Shown: piece by piece, positions 37,630 to 45,738 of the stretch
Layout of the letters: every line of letters starts with the position of its first letter
Position numbering within the stretch: the stretch's first letter is position 1
NCBI GenBank assembly: GCA_963832355.1
Contig: CAWHTX010000013.1
Span: 186,001-250,000 of the forward strand
Reading direction: 5' to 3'
Length of the DNA: 64,000 nt
From: DATFVA01 sp963832355
GTDB taxonomy: Bacteria > Bacteroidota > Ignavibacteria > Ignavibacteriales > Ignavibacteriaceae
Made by a program: the position numbers and the translations under genes
The notes under the pieces: generated by a model
Seen by the model: only the letters and a program-made list of their open reading frames with translations
Databases searched by the model: none
What the model was told of the DNA's origin: nothing

Positions 37630-37727
37630 TGTTTTTCACTGGCAGGTAAAGTGTTAACAGACAGAGGGCAGCGGGAATTAAGTTTAATCTGCATTGAACG
37701 GCCCTAAGACGTTGGTCAGGCTACTGA

Positions 37728-38090
37728 TTAATCCTTTATTCTTGACAACTGAAGATTGGTAACGATCTTATTGCGCCCCGGTTTATATATATAGAATCTT
37801 GAATTCATCTCGTAGCCTCTTGAGAGTCTTGCGGGACCAGAAGTTTCATTCCCGGTTTCATTTACAACGGTGAACCTCTTCTTCAGCCTATTAATCTGTT
37901 CTTCCTCGTCTTTCTTTTCGGAGGTCCTCTCATAAATAATACCCGGTGCCTCAACGGGGTCGTTATTCACCAGAGGAAAATTAACGGAACGATTCTTCAC
38001 CTTAAAAAGAAGGTAGGACATGATAAGAAGAACTAACAGTCCCAGGCTGAAGAAAAAAACAGTAGATTCAATTATTTGTATAAGTTCCAT
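37728..38090 (-). CDS. Small single-TM protein of unknown function
   Basis: 120 residues, no family recognised. One membrane helix at about 12-30 (FFFSLGLLVLLIMSYLLF), then a charged region KKDEEEQINRLKKRFTVV that may form a short coiled coil, and a basic C-terminus FYIYKPGRNKIVTNLQ. It is transcribed divergently from the HU gene across a 275-bp region containing a long inverted repeat. Confidence 0.6.
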   Translation of the reverse strand: MELIQIIESTVFFFSLGLLVLLIMSYLLFKVKNRSVNFPLVNNDPVEAPGIIYERTSEKKDEEEQINRLKKRFTVVNETGNETSGPARLSRGYEMNSRFYIYKPGRNKIVTNLQLSRIKD

Positions 38091-38179
38091 TTATCGACAC
38101 ACGAAAGATGAGTTTTCTGCAAAAGTTTCAAGATTTATACCACTAATAAAATAAAAAATAAACGTATATTTGCTATCCA

Positions 38180-38220
38180 TTTCATCAAAAAATGGGAAAA
38201 ATTATCATTTTGAGATGAAA
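38180..38220. promoter_or_regulatory. Imperfect inverted repeat between divergent genes
   Basis: TTTCATCAAAAAATG (38180-38194) and CATTTTGAGATGAAA (38206-38220) are complementary at 13 of 15 positions with an 11-bp spacer. It lies 90 bp upstream of the minus-strand gene and 145 bp upstream of HU. It may be an operator or a cruciform; no T-run follows, so it is not a terminator. Confidence 0.45.
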
Positions 38221-38365
38221 CAAAATGCCGTAAGTCCAGTAAGAATAATGTGTTGTACATTACCCGGGTATATAAATAATTGATTTTCTTGTGACCCTTT
38301 GATAATTTAACTCGTTAAATAACAATGAGTTAGAATAACTTTAAGTAAGCAAGCGGGAGAGATAT

Positions 38366-38662
38366 ATGACAAAGGCAGATATAGTTGATAAAGTGGCAAC
38401 AGGGACCGGTTTAACCAAGCTGGAAACCGAGGCAATTATTGAAGGTTTTTTCAGGACCGTTATTGACGCCCTGAAGCAGGGAAAGAATATTGAGATACGG
38501 GGATTCGGCAGTTATAAAGTAAAAAAGAAAAAAGAACGGCAGGCCCGCAATCCTAAAACAGGAGAGCAGGTTTTCGTGCCCGAACATTATGTTCCCACAT
38601 TTAAATTCTCCAAGGATTTTAAGGAGATGGTTGATGCGGGAATGAAGGAAAAAGAAGGTTGA
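38366..38662 (+). CDS. HU/IHF-family DNA-binding protein
   Basis: 98 residues, the standard size. The helical dimerisation part is MTKADIVDKVATGTGLTKLE, followed by the conserved IEIRGFGSYKVKKKKERQARNPKTGE, where the basic R-N-P-K-T-G arm inserts in the DNA minor groove, and VPTFKFSKDFKEMV at the end. HU and IHF subunits cannot be told apart with confidence. A zinc-ribbon/TPR gene follows after 6 bp, so the two are probably co-transcribed. Confidence 0.93.
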   Translation: MTKADIVDKVATGTGLTKLETEAIIEGFFRTVIDALKQGKNIEIRGFGSYKVKKKKERQARNPKTGEQVFVPEHYVPTFKFSKDFKEMVDAGMKEKEG

Positions 38663-38668
38663 TTGTTA

Positions 38669-39598
38669 ATGGTTAAATATTGTCCCTCTTGCGGAACGAA
38701 ACTCGAAAAGGAATACAATTTTTGTCCTGAGTGCGGGTTTGATTTAAGAAGCCTGGCCGAAGGTGTGGATGCCGGAGAAACTCAGGAAACGCGTACAGAG
38801 GAAGTTATTTTGTGTGATAACTGCGGTGAGGAAAATCCTGCAGAAAATAAGGTTTGTAAATACTGCGGGGCAGTATTAAAAGGCAGGCAGGTAGAAAAGG
38901 TTGTGACGGCAAAAAAGCCTGAAAAAGAAAAAGTGGAAGAAAACAGACCGAAAAGGAATAAGCCAAAAGAGAGCAGACCGAAACAAAATAAACTGAAATC
39001 TACCGCGGTTAAAAAATCACCTCCTGCTGCGCCGAAAGTACTTGATCAGAGAAAACTCCTTATGATATTCGGAGGAGTAATAGTCGTTATTTTTATTATT
39101 CTCTGGTCGTCGGGTGTGTTAAGCACCGGAGAACCGGAACAGGTCGTGCAGAACCAGGTAACCGGTCAAAGTTCGGGAGTAGATCTTAATAACATCCAGA
39201 GGATAAATGCCCTGGAGGCACAGGTGAAAAACAATCCCGATGATACCGCAACCCTGCTGGAACTGGCTCACCTGAAAAATGACTCGGGATTGTACGAACA
39301 GGCGATAGTTGATTACCAGAAATATCTTGAAAAAAATCCTTCTGACCCGGATGCCCGGATTGATATGGGTGTGTGTTATTACAACCTCCACAATTACGAT
39401 GAAGCCATTAAACAGATGGAAAAAGCACTTACCTATTCTCCTCAGCATCAGATTGGGTATTTAAACCTGGGAATTGTTAACTTAACTGCTGGAAATTTTG
39501 AAAAAAGTCAGGAATGGCTGAAAAAGGCCGTCCAGATCGATCCTAATTCCGATATAGGGAAGAAGGCTCAGGAATTATTAGAATCACATAAAAAATAG
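38669..39598 (+). CDS. Zinc-ribbon, single-TM, TPR protein
   Basis: 309 residues from the ATG at 38669. Two zinc ribbons come first (YCPSCGTKL...FCPECG and LCDNCGEEN...VCKYCG). A highly basic linker (EENRPKRNKPKESRPKQNK) follows, then a membrane helix (LLMIFGGVIVVIFIILW) and three TPR units ending EKSQEWLKKAVQIDPNSD. The zinc ribbons and basic linker would be cytoplasmic and the TPR domain periplasmic. It may link a nucleic-acid-facing domain to an envelope scaffold, which is speculation. It is downstream of HU and upstream of the mS38-like mini-gene. Confidence 0.8.
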   Translation: MVKYCPSCGTKLEKEYNFCPECGFDLRSLAEGVDAGETQETRTEEVILCDNCGEENPAENKVCKYCGAVLKGRQVEKVVTAKKPEKEKVEENRPKRNKPKESRPKQNKLKSTAVKKSPPAAPKVLDQRKLLMIFGGVIVVIFIILWSSGVLSTGEPEQVVQNQVTGQSSGVDLNNIQRINALEAQVKNNPDDTATLLELAHLKNDSGLYEQAIVDYQKYLEKNPSDPDARIDMGVCYYNLHNYDEAIKQMEKALTYSPQHQIGYLNLGIVNLTAGNFEKSQEWLKKAVQIDPNSDIGKKAQELLESHKK

Positions 39599-39607
39599 GA
39601 GCATATA

Positions 39608-39703
39608 ATGCCTTGTGGAAGAAAACGTAAACGCCATAAAATGGCTACACACAAGAGGAAAAAAAGACTGAGAAAGAATCGTCATAAAAAGAAATTAAGA
39701 TAA
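39608..39703 (+). CDS. 31-residue AURKAIP1/COX24 (mS38-like) ribosome-associated mini-protein
   Basis: An ATG at 39608 encodes 31 residues, MPCGRKRKRHKMATHKRKKR followed by LRKNRHKKKLR, with 20 Lys/Arg residues. The K-R-x-K-H-K-[MV]-x-x-H-K-R-x-K-R-x-R-x-x-R pattern is the AURKAIP1/COX24 domain of mitochondrial mS38 and its tiny bacterial relatives, common in Bacteroidota genomes. It is probably a component or partner of the small ribosomal subunit. It lies 9 bp after the zinc-ribbon gene and is closed by a terminator. Confidence 0.88.
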   Translation: MPCGRKRKRHKMATHKRKKRLRKNRHKKKLR

Positions 39704-39728
39704 TTGCTCAGTATCATCTTGTATAATA

Positions 39729-39769
39729 AAATGGTAAATGGTTATTTTGCATTTGCCATTTTTATTTTT
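39729..39769 (+). terminator. Terminator of the HU/zinc-ribbon/mini-protein unit
   Basis: Stem AAATGGTAAATG (39729-39740) with CATTTGCCATTT (39750-39761), one G-T pair and a 9-nt loop, followed by a T-rich TTATTTTT. Confidence 0.8.
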
Positions 39770-39773
39770 AAAA

Positions 39774-39846
<73 letters not shown>

Positions 39847-40085
39847 CAAAAAATAATGAAATCTGGTGGGGCAGTCATTTCTTATCATCCGCAATATTCC
39901 AGGCCGGTACGTTGATCCGATTCGCTATTTTGTAAGAGGCATTTTAGTCGGTAATACTCCCGGTGAATGTTAATTCTGTTTCTGCTACCGGCGCCAAAAA
40001 ATCCTTCCGCAATAATGAATCCTTTTTCCGTTTTCTGAATCAAACATTTTCGAAAAACAGATTTTAATAAATCAAAGAGGAAATA

Positions 40086-40448
40086 ATGTTAAAGACAAAT
40101 CTTACTCACGTGCTTTCCGGAAAAGAGCATTCAGAAATCTTAAATAATAATGAAAATGTTATGATCTGCTGCGGCAGAATGGGACCGATGTGTATTCCCG
40201 TTTATGAAGCAATGGAAGAACTGGAGAATGAATATCCCCAGGTAAAGTTTGCGGATATGGCATTTGATTCACCTGACGCCGAAGTAATACGCAATCTTCC
40301 CGAGGCAAGGAGTTTCTCGGGACTGCCGTTTACCATCTATTATAAAAATGGAAAAGTGGTAGAAGCTACAAGCAGTATTCAGTCAAGAGATCAAATAACC
40401 ACAATTCTTGACAAACACTTTAAAGAAGATCTTGACTCGGTAGCTTAA
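40086..40448 (+). CDS. Thioredoxin-fold protein with rearranged cysteine motif
   Basis: 120 residues with the thioredoxin outline: VMICCGRMGPMCIPVYEAMEEL at 25-46, VKFADMAFDSPDAEVIRNL, then the cis-proline strand GLPFTIYYKNGKVVE. The usual W-C-G-P-C is replaced by C28-C29-G-R-M-G-P-M-C36, so the reactive cysteines are six residues apart (or seven if the first is used). The trxB gene follows after 83 bp on the same strand, suggesting that this atypical thioredoxin is its dedicated substrate. No signal peptide is seen, so it is cytosolic. Confidence 0.8.
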   Translation: MLKTNLTHVLSGKEHSEILNNNENVMICCGRMGPMCIPVYEAMEELENEYPQVKFADMAFDSPDAEVIRNLPEARSFSGLPFTIYYKNGKVVEATSSIQSRDQITTILDKHFKEDLDSVA

Positions 40449-40531
40449 AAATCCGATCAGAACAGGAACACGGACTGAATTGACTTTTATTTCAGTTTGT
40501 GTTCCTCTTCTTCAATTCTATGGGAGAAAAA

Positions 40532-41491
40532 ATGGATAACCGATTCGATGTAATTATAATTGGCGGAGGACCCGCGGGTCTTACAGCCGGAATTTATCTT
40601 TCCAGGGCCAAATTAAAGACGCTTATTATTAATGAAGGAGCCGTTGGTGGACAACTGGTGCTCACCCACGAGATTGCAAATTATCCCGGCGTTGAAAGTA
40701 TAAGCGGATATGAACTGGCGCGCAGCATGAAAATGCAGGCACAAAAATTTGGATGTGTAATAAAATCAAATGTAAAAATCACGTCAACTGATTTAAAGGG
40801 TGAACTGAAACAAGTAACAGTTAATGACAGGGATACCTACACATCCGATGCAGTAATAATTTCAACCGGAGGCAGATCGAGGACACTTGGAGCTGTCGGG
40901 GAAGACATCTTCAAAGGGAAGGGCATTTCTTACTGCGCAACCTGCGATGGTGACTTTTTTCAGGATAAAGAGATAATAGTTGTGGGCGGAGGAAATACAG
41001 CACTGGAAGAAGCAGTGTCGCTTACAAAGTATGCATCCAGGGTTACGATTGTTCACCAGTTTGATAATTTCCAGGCATTAGAACATTATGTTGATGAGGC
41101 AAGGAAGAATGAAAAGATCAGTTTCGTAATGTCGTCGGAGATTATTGAGTTTAACGGTGATGAAAAGCTGAGAGCGGTAAAAATTCAAAATAAGGCTACC
41201 AAAGAAGTTACAGAAATGAAAATTGACGGAGTTTTCATTTTTATCGGGTATGTTCCGAATACCGAATCACTGGAAGGTCTGATTGAATTAAACCAATGGA
41301 AAGAGATTGTTACCGATAAGGATATGAGAACAAATGTGCCGGGAGTTTTTGCTGCCGGTGACTCAATTCAAAAAAAGTACCGCCAGGTAACCACAGCAGT
41401 TTCAGACGGAACCATCGCTGCATTGAGTGCCGCTGAGTTCGTGAATAATCTGAAATTGCAGAGAGTCGAAACGGAATTAGCACTTTCCTAA
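40532..41491 (+). CDS. trxB: Thioredoxin-disulfide reductase
   Basis: 319 residues from the ATG at 40532, where GGGAGA lies 5 bp upstream; longer in-frame starts (40499, 40520) would add an unusual hydrophobic N-terminus. The FAD motif is IIGGGPAGLTAG. The redox-active C-A-T-C is in YCATCDGDFF (about residue 134), the NAD(P)H motif is VVGGGNTALEEA, and the closing FAD motif is GVFAAGDS. It reduces thioredoxin with NADPH. The neighbouring atypical thioredoxin is the likely partner. Confidence 0.94.
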   Translation: MDNRFDVIIIGGGPAGLTAGIYLSRAKLKTLIINEGAVGGQLVLTHEIANYPGVESISGYELARSMKMQAQKFGCVIKSNVKITSTDLKGELKQVTVNDRDTYTSDAVIISTGGRSRTLGAVGEDIFKGKGISYCATCDGDFFQDKEIIVVGGGNTALEEAVSLTKYASRVTIVHQFDNFQALEHYVDEARKNEKISFVMSSEIIEFNGDEKLRAVKIQNKATKEVTEMKIDGVFIFIGYVPNTESLEGLIELNQWKEIVTDKDMRTNVPGVFAAGDSIQKKYRQVTTAVSDGTIAALSAAEFVNNLKLQRVETELALS

Positions 41492-41534
41492 AACAAATAA
41501 ACTTAACCTGAATTGCCTTTAATTAAGTAGAAAT

Positions 41535-41568
41535 CGGCTTCAGAGTCCTGTTCGGGCATCTGAAGCCG
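41535..41568. other. Hairpin between convergent trxB and prolyl oligopeptidase genes
   Basis: Perfect 10-bp arms CGGCTTCAGA (41535-41544) and TCTGAAGCCG (41559-41568) around a 14-nt loop. Neither strand has a T-run directly after the stem, so intrinsic termination is doubtful; it may act as a 3'-end structure for trxB. Confidence 0.5.
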
Positions 41569-41583
41569 GCATGAAAAAAAATA

Positions 41584-43722
41584 CTACTGCAGTTTTAGTC
41601 CGAGTTCATGTGCAAAAAATGTCATCGATGCGGATAGGTTACCCACACGCTGACTGAAGGAAGCTGTTACGCCGTGGCCTTCATTCATTCTTGTTATCAA
41701 TATAATCGGATTGTCTGAGGTATTTGCATCCTGAAGAGCCGCAGCAAACTTTCTCGACTGCCAGGAGGCAACCCGCGGATCGTTCATTCCTGTTTCAAGC
41801 ATAACTGCAGGGTAGTTTGTGTTTGGTTTTACATGATGGTAAGGGGAGTATGCATACAGCCACTGAAAGCTTTCAGGGTTTGTGGCAGAACCGTATTCAC
41901 TTATATTATACTGACCGTTGGGGAACAGTTCATTCCTTATCATATCATAGATCCCAACAAAACTTACAACAGCCTTGAAAGCATCCGGATGCTGGGTGAG
42001 AAGTGCTCCCATCAGAAGGCCGCCGTTGGAACCTCCCATAATTCCAAGGTGAGCTTTATCCGTCCAGTTAGTCTCTTCCATTGCCTGGGTCGCGGCATAC
42101 ATATCATCGAAGACGTTCTGTTTATTGCCCAGCATACCCGCGGCATGCCATCCTTCACCGTATTCACCGCCGCCGCGCAGGTTTGTGAAGGCAAATACTC
42201 CTCCGTTTTCCAGCCAGACCAAGTAAGGTCCTATGAAGTGGGGTTTCCTCGTAATACCGAAACCACCGTAGCCGTAAACTATTGTTGGCCGTTGTCCATT
42301 CGGAGTTATGCCGTCCATCCTAACAACCGTAACCGGGATTTTGGTACCGTCATTTGATGTTGCCTCTATTAAACTGTATTTAATATTTGAATAATCTGCA
42401 GCAGGTTTCATCTGAAATATTGTATTAAGATTGCCTGTATCAGCATTATAAGTATCCCATCTTTCCGGGAATGTCCAGCCTTCATAAGTAATTAAGGCAT
42501 TATCCGATTTAGGAGAAGAAACAACAGCGTTTATTCCGATACCTCCCTGGCGGAGTCCTACAGCTTTAACAAGCTTACCAGATTTATCATATTGATCTAT
42601 TTTCCAGTCGGGGCCCTTGACCTTAGTCAGCAGAAAGCCATGGCGGATAGCAGCAACAGAATTGTAAGCCCATTCACCCTCGGGAACTACAACCTTGGCT
42701 GCTCCATCTTTCTTAACAGATAGAAGTTTCCCGAGAGGGGCATTATCGTAAGCAACCAGCAGTAGGTTTCCATCCTCATCCCATGCTGCCCCCGAGTTTA
42801 TTTCATCTGAAACCCTGACATTAGCACTTGTGTCGAGCACCTGTTTCCATTCATCTCTCCCATGTCTTATATAAACGTAATCAGGATTGCCATCGCCGAA
42901 ATGAACAAACATCGCTGCCTGTCTGCCGTCCTCTGAAGGAATGAAAGTGTACTCTGCAACCTTTGATAGGTCCTTCCCGAAAACTAGTTTATCGCTTTCC
43001 TGCGGCTGACCTAATGTATGATGATAGAGTGCGGCATTAAACTGGGAAATAGAATCAGGTACAGTACCGGGCAGTGGAAGACGAACATAAGTTAAACCTT
43101 TTCCATCCTCATCCCAGGCCATACCGGCGGGAGTTGCACCGCCTCCTGCACTAACCAGTGAATCATGCAAATCATTACCAGATTTTAGATCTCTTACATG
43201 AATCGTTGCTGCTTCAGTACCTCCCTCTGCGGTCGTGTATGCAAGATAATTTCCATTTGGGGACGGCCAGAAGCCTGTTATCGCTATATCGCTCCCCATT
43301 TTATTAGGATCAACAAGCACTTTAGTTTCCCCGTCAGGCCAGGATTTGGTTGCTACAACTGCCTGGGGCTGCGGGGGAGTTATCTGCATAAAGTACAACT
43401 GATTGTTCATCAGTTTAGGACTATATTGCTCTACTCCTGTTTTTTCAAGTTCCTTTATTCTTTCTTCTATCTTTTTGTTATCAGGAAAACCGGAGAGAAC
43501 ATTGTCTGCATACTTATTCTGGTCGGCGATCCATTGCTGTACTTCAGGGTCGTTATTGTCTTCAAGCCAGCGGAAAGGGTCGGAGACTTGTGTGCCGAAA
43601 TAATTAGTCACCACGGTATCTTTTCTTGAAGCCGGTGCTTCCTTTACTCCCTTATTATTACTGCATCCTGCCACGACGAATCCCAGCAAGACTATTATTA
43701 AATAATATGATTTCGTGAACAT
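41584..43722 (-). CDS. Prolyl oligopeptidase (S9A), lipoprotein
   Basis: 712 residues. The signal peptide has a lipobox VVAGCSN (Cys20), so the protein is anchored in the envelope. A propeller domain (starting TNYFGTQVSDPFRWLED, typical of S9A) precedes the hydrolase domain with YGYGGFGI, the GGGEYGEGWHAAG loop, nucleophile GGSNGGLLMG, Asp in METGMNDPRVASWQ-type motif and His in NEGHGVT. It cleaves short proline-containing peptides after Pro. It converges on trxB and is divergent from the dcw cluster. Confidence 0.92.
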   Translation of the reverse strand: MFTKSYYLIIVLLGFVVAGCSNNKGVKEAPASRKDTVVTNYFGTQVSDPFRWLEDNNDPEVQQWIADQNKYADNVLSGFPDNKKIEERIKELEKTGVEQYSPKLMNNQLYFMQITPPQPQAVVATKSWPDGETKVLVDPNKMGSDIAITGFWPSPNGNYLAYTTAEGGTEAATIHVRDLKSGNDLHDSLVSAGGGATPAGMAWDEDGKGLTYVRLPLPGTVPDSISQFNAALYHHTLGQPQESDKLVFGKDLSKVAEYTFIPSEDGRQAAMFVHFGDGNPDYVYIRHGRDEWKQVLDTSANVRVSDEINSGAAWDEDGNLLLVAYDNAPLGKLLSVKKDGAAKVVVPEGEWAYNSVAAIRHGFLLTKVKGPDWKIDQYDKSGKLVKAVGLRQGGIGINAVVSSPKSDNALITYEGWTFPERWDTYNADTGNLNTIFQMKPAADYSNIKYSLIEATSNDGTKIPVTVVRMDGITPNGQRPTIVYGYGGFGITRKPHFIGPYLVWLENGGVFAFTNLRGGGEYGEGWHAAGMLGNKQNVFDDMYAATQAMEETNWTDKAHLGIMGGSNGGLLMGALLTQHPDAFKAVVSFVGIYDMIRNELFPNGQYNISEYGSATNPESFQWLYAYSPYHHVKPNTNYPAVMLETGMNDPRVASWQSRKFAAALQDANTSDNPIILITRMNEGHGVTASFSQRVGNLSASMTFFAHELGLKLQ

Positions 43723-43967
43723 TTTTCTTACCTGTCATTTAATTTTTTTTGGTTGTTCAATTTTATAATTCCATCAAAACTAAAACTATTTTCACCCTCC
43801 TACAATTTTCACGCTCACCGATTATGACTGGTAATACCTTTTGTGCTTCACTTCACCATGGGACATCATTTTTGGGCATCTTAGAGGCAGCTTAAGTTCC
43901 GTGCTCCGGTCTCGCGATCTGAGGGTAAAATTCTTTTACTGTTTGTGGTGAAAATGAAAAATAATTC

Positions 43968-43999
43968 TTGACTTTCCAGATTAAATTATGTTAATTTTG
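43968..43999 (+). promoter_or_regulatory. Candidate Bacteroidota-type promoter of the dcw cluster
   Basis: TTG at 43968-43970 (CTTG in context), 21 bp, then TAATTTTG at 43992-43999, which fits the TTTG / TAnnTTTG consensus. The predicted start, about 44005, falls in the MraZ box. Confidence 0.55.
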
Positions 44000-44023
44000 G
44001 GGAGTTGTGGGGAATTGTGGTGA
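43998..44023 (+). promoter_or_regulatory. MraZ-binding repeats (MraZ box)
   Basis: Three direct repeats TGGGGA, TGGGGA, TGGTGA start at 43998, 44008 and 44018, exactly 10 bp apart. MraZ is known to bind such evenly spaced TGGGN repeats to repress its own operon. The overlap with the -7 box and transcript start suits repression. Confidence 0.85.
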
Positions 44024-44048
44024 ATTATTCCATGAAAAGGTCGAAAAT

Positions 44049-44483
44049 TTGTTCAGAGGACAATACACATATTCAGTTGACTCAAAAGGGAGGTTAAGTA
44101 TACCGGCCAAATTAAGGCGTCAACTATCTCCGGAGGCTAACGATACCTTTGTTATGACGCAGGGAACAGTCAACTGTATAGATGTTTATCCTATGGACCA
44201 ATGGCAGCACTTTGAACAGAAACTTATCGATCTGAATCCTTTTAATCCACAGGAAGCAAAGTTTATAAGGATGATACTTCAGCACGCAACTGAAGATAAG
44301 CTTGATTCCCAGTCAAGAATTTTAATTCCACCGAACTTATTAGAGTATGCAAAGATTGGAAAAGAAGTTTTAGTATTAGGTGCGCTTAAGAAGATTGAAT
44401 TGTGGAACCCAAATAGTTATAAGGAATACCTGGAACAGTCTTCTGAAACTTACGAAGAGATAGCTGCAAAAGTAATGGCGTAA
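44049..44483 (+). CDS. mraZ: Transcriptional regulator MraZ
   Basis: 144 residues from a TTG at 44049, preceded by AAAAGG with an 8-bp spacing. The frame is open upstream to a GTG at 44007, but that codon lies inside the MraZ box. The product then begins with the usual M-F-R-G-Q-Y-T-Y-S-V-D-S-K-G-R-L-S-I-P-A-K motif, and the second copy KLDSQSRILIPPNL gives the two SpoVT/AbrB-like halves. It is a DNA-binding repressor of the dcw cluster. rsmH follows after 2 bp. Confidence 0.92.
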   Translation: MFRGQYTYSVDSKGRLSIPAKLRRQLSPEANDTFVMTQGTVNCIDVYPMDQWQHFEQKLIDLNPFNPQEAKFIRMILQHATEDKLDSQSRILIPPNLLEYAKIGKEVLVLGALKKIELWNPNSYKEYLEQSSETYEEIAAKVMA

Positions 44484-44485
44484 AG

Positions 44486-45409
44486 ATGAAGATTCATCAT
44501 ACGCCGGTTTTATTGAATGAAAGTATTGAATTCCTGATAACTGACAAATCGGGGAAGTATTTTGATGCAACGCTTGGATTCGGCGGACATACTGAAGCTT
44601 TCTTAAATATTCTGAATAAAGACGCGGTTGTTGCTGCCACAGATGTAGATAAAGATGCATTCAGCTTTTCAAAGGAAAAATTTTTAAAAGATGACCGGGC
44701 ACGACTTTATAATTTTAATTTTTCTGAAATAGATGTTATCGCAAAGATAGAATCTTTCGGGTTCTTTGACGGAATTTTTGCAGATCTTGGAGTTTCTTCG
44801 TTTCAGCTCGACAATCCCTCTTCGGGATTTACTTACAGAGAGGAAGCAAAACTGGATCTGAGGATGGATAAATCCAAAGTTGTCAGCGCAGCCGATATAA
44901 TAAATTCATTTTCTGAAGAAGATCTTGCGGATATATTCTTCCATTACGGCGAGGAAAGGCTTTCCAGAAGGATAGCAAGAGAAATAGGCCGTAGGAGAAC
45001 TGAAAACAGGATAGAAACTACATCTCAGCTCACGGAAATAATTAAAGGCGTAATCCCTGTAAAAAATCAGAATAAAACACTTTCCAGAATTTTTCAATCG
45101 CTGAGGATATATGTGAATGATGAGCTGGGAGTGCTGAAATCTTTCCTGGATAAATCTGTAGGTCTTCTGAATAAGGGCGGAAGGATAGTGATTATTTCTT
45201 ATCATTCACTTGAAGACAGGATAGTAAAGGAAACATTTAAATACGAAATGCTCGACTGTATCTGCCCCAAAGAGTATCCCGTTTGCCAGTGTGATAAGGA
45301 AAGGAGACTAAATATAATTACAAGGAAACCTGTTACAGCCTCGTTGGAAGAAACTTCAAACAATCCAAGAGCGAGGAGCGCAAAACTAAGAGCAGCGGAG
45401 AGAGTATGA
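44486..45409 (+). CDS. rsmH: 16S rRNA (cytosine-1402-N4)-methyltransferase
   Basis: 307 residues. It methylates N4 of C1402 in 16S rRNA. The start MKIHHTPVLLNESIEFL and the SAM motif FDATLGFGGHTEAFL are diagnostic. GIFADLGVSSFQLD, the LDLRMD core, IVIISYHSLEDRIVK and the C-terminal NNPRARSAKLRAAER complete the family pattern. It overlaps ftsL by 4 bp. Its position between mraZ and ftsL is the conserved dcw order. Confidence 0.96.
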   Translation: MKIHHTPVLLNESIEFLITDKSGKYFDATLGFGGHTEAFLNILNKDAVVAATDVDKDAFSFSKEKFLKDDRARLYNFNFSEIDVIAKIESFGFFDGIFADLGVSSFQLDNPSSGFTYREEAKLDLRMDKSKVVSAADIINSFSEEDLADIFFHYGEERLSRRIAREIGRRRTENRIETTSQLTEIIKGVIPVKNQNKTLSRIFQSLRIYVNDELGVLKSFLDKSVGLLNKGGRIVIISYHSLEDRIVKETFKYEMLDCICPKEYPVCQCDKERRLNIITRKPVTASLEETSNNPRARSAKLRAAERV

Positions 45410-45738
45410 AAAAAAAAGGATCTAAACCCTTCCTGTTTTTTAGTCTTATGCTGTTCACTTCATTTATCGTACTGGTGCTTTTTTATGTCGGTATAAAATT
45501 GAAATGTGAAGAGCTTACTAAAGAAAAAATACTGGCTGAAAAACAACTCGATCTTAAAAGCAACTGGCAGGTTAACCTGACCGTTAAACAGCAGTTTCTG
45601 TCCTCAGAGGAAAGAATTACAGAGATCGCAGAAAAAGAACTCGGAATGATTAGAGGAGGCCCGCCGGTCTTAAAAGTTAAGATTGACAAAGAACAAATTG
45701 AAAATATTGAAAACCAGTTAAAAGAAAAGTATGATTAA
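45406..45738 (+). CDS. ftsL: Cell-division protein FtsL-like
   Basis: 110 residues and a bitopic membrane protein: a basic start (MKKKGSKP), one helix (FLFFSLMLFTSFIVLVLFYV) and a periplasmic coiled coil (KCEELTKEKILAEKQLDLK, then RITEIAEKELGMI). Sequence similarity among FtsL proteins is low, but the R-I-x-E-I-A-E-K-x-L-G-M motif and the place between rsmH and ftsI identify it. It overlaps ftsI by 8 bp. Confidence 0.82.
   Translation: MKKKGSKPFLFFSLMLFTSFIVLVLFYVGIKLKCEELTKEKILAEKQLDLKSNWQVNLTVKQQFLSSEERITEIAEKELGMIRGGPPVLKVKIDKEQIENIENQLKEKYD

Noticed and set aside
41535..41568. Bidirectional intrinsic terminator between trxB and the S9A gene
   Set aside because: The stem is perfect, but no T-run follows it on either strand; kept only as a hairpin.
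44007..44048. GTG at 44007 as the mraZ start
   Set aside because: It lies inside the second MraZ-box repeat and next to the predicted transcript start; the TTG at 44049 has AAAAGG spacing and the family N-terminus.
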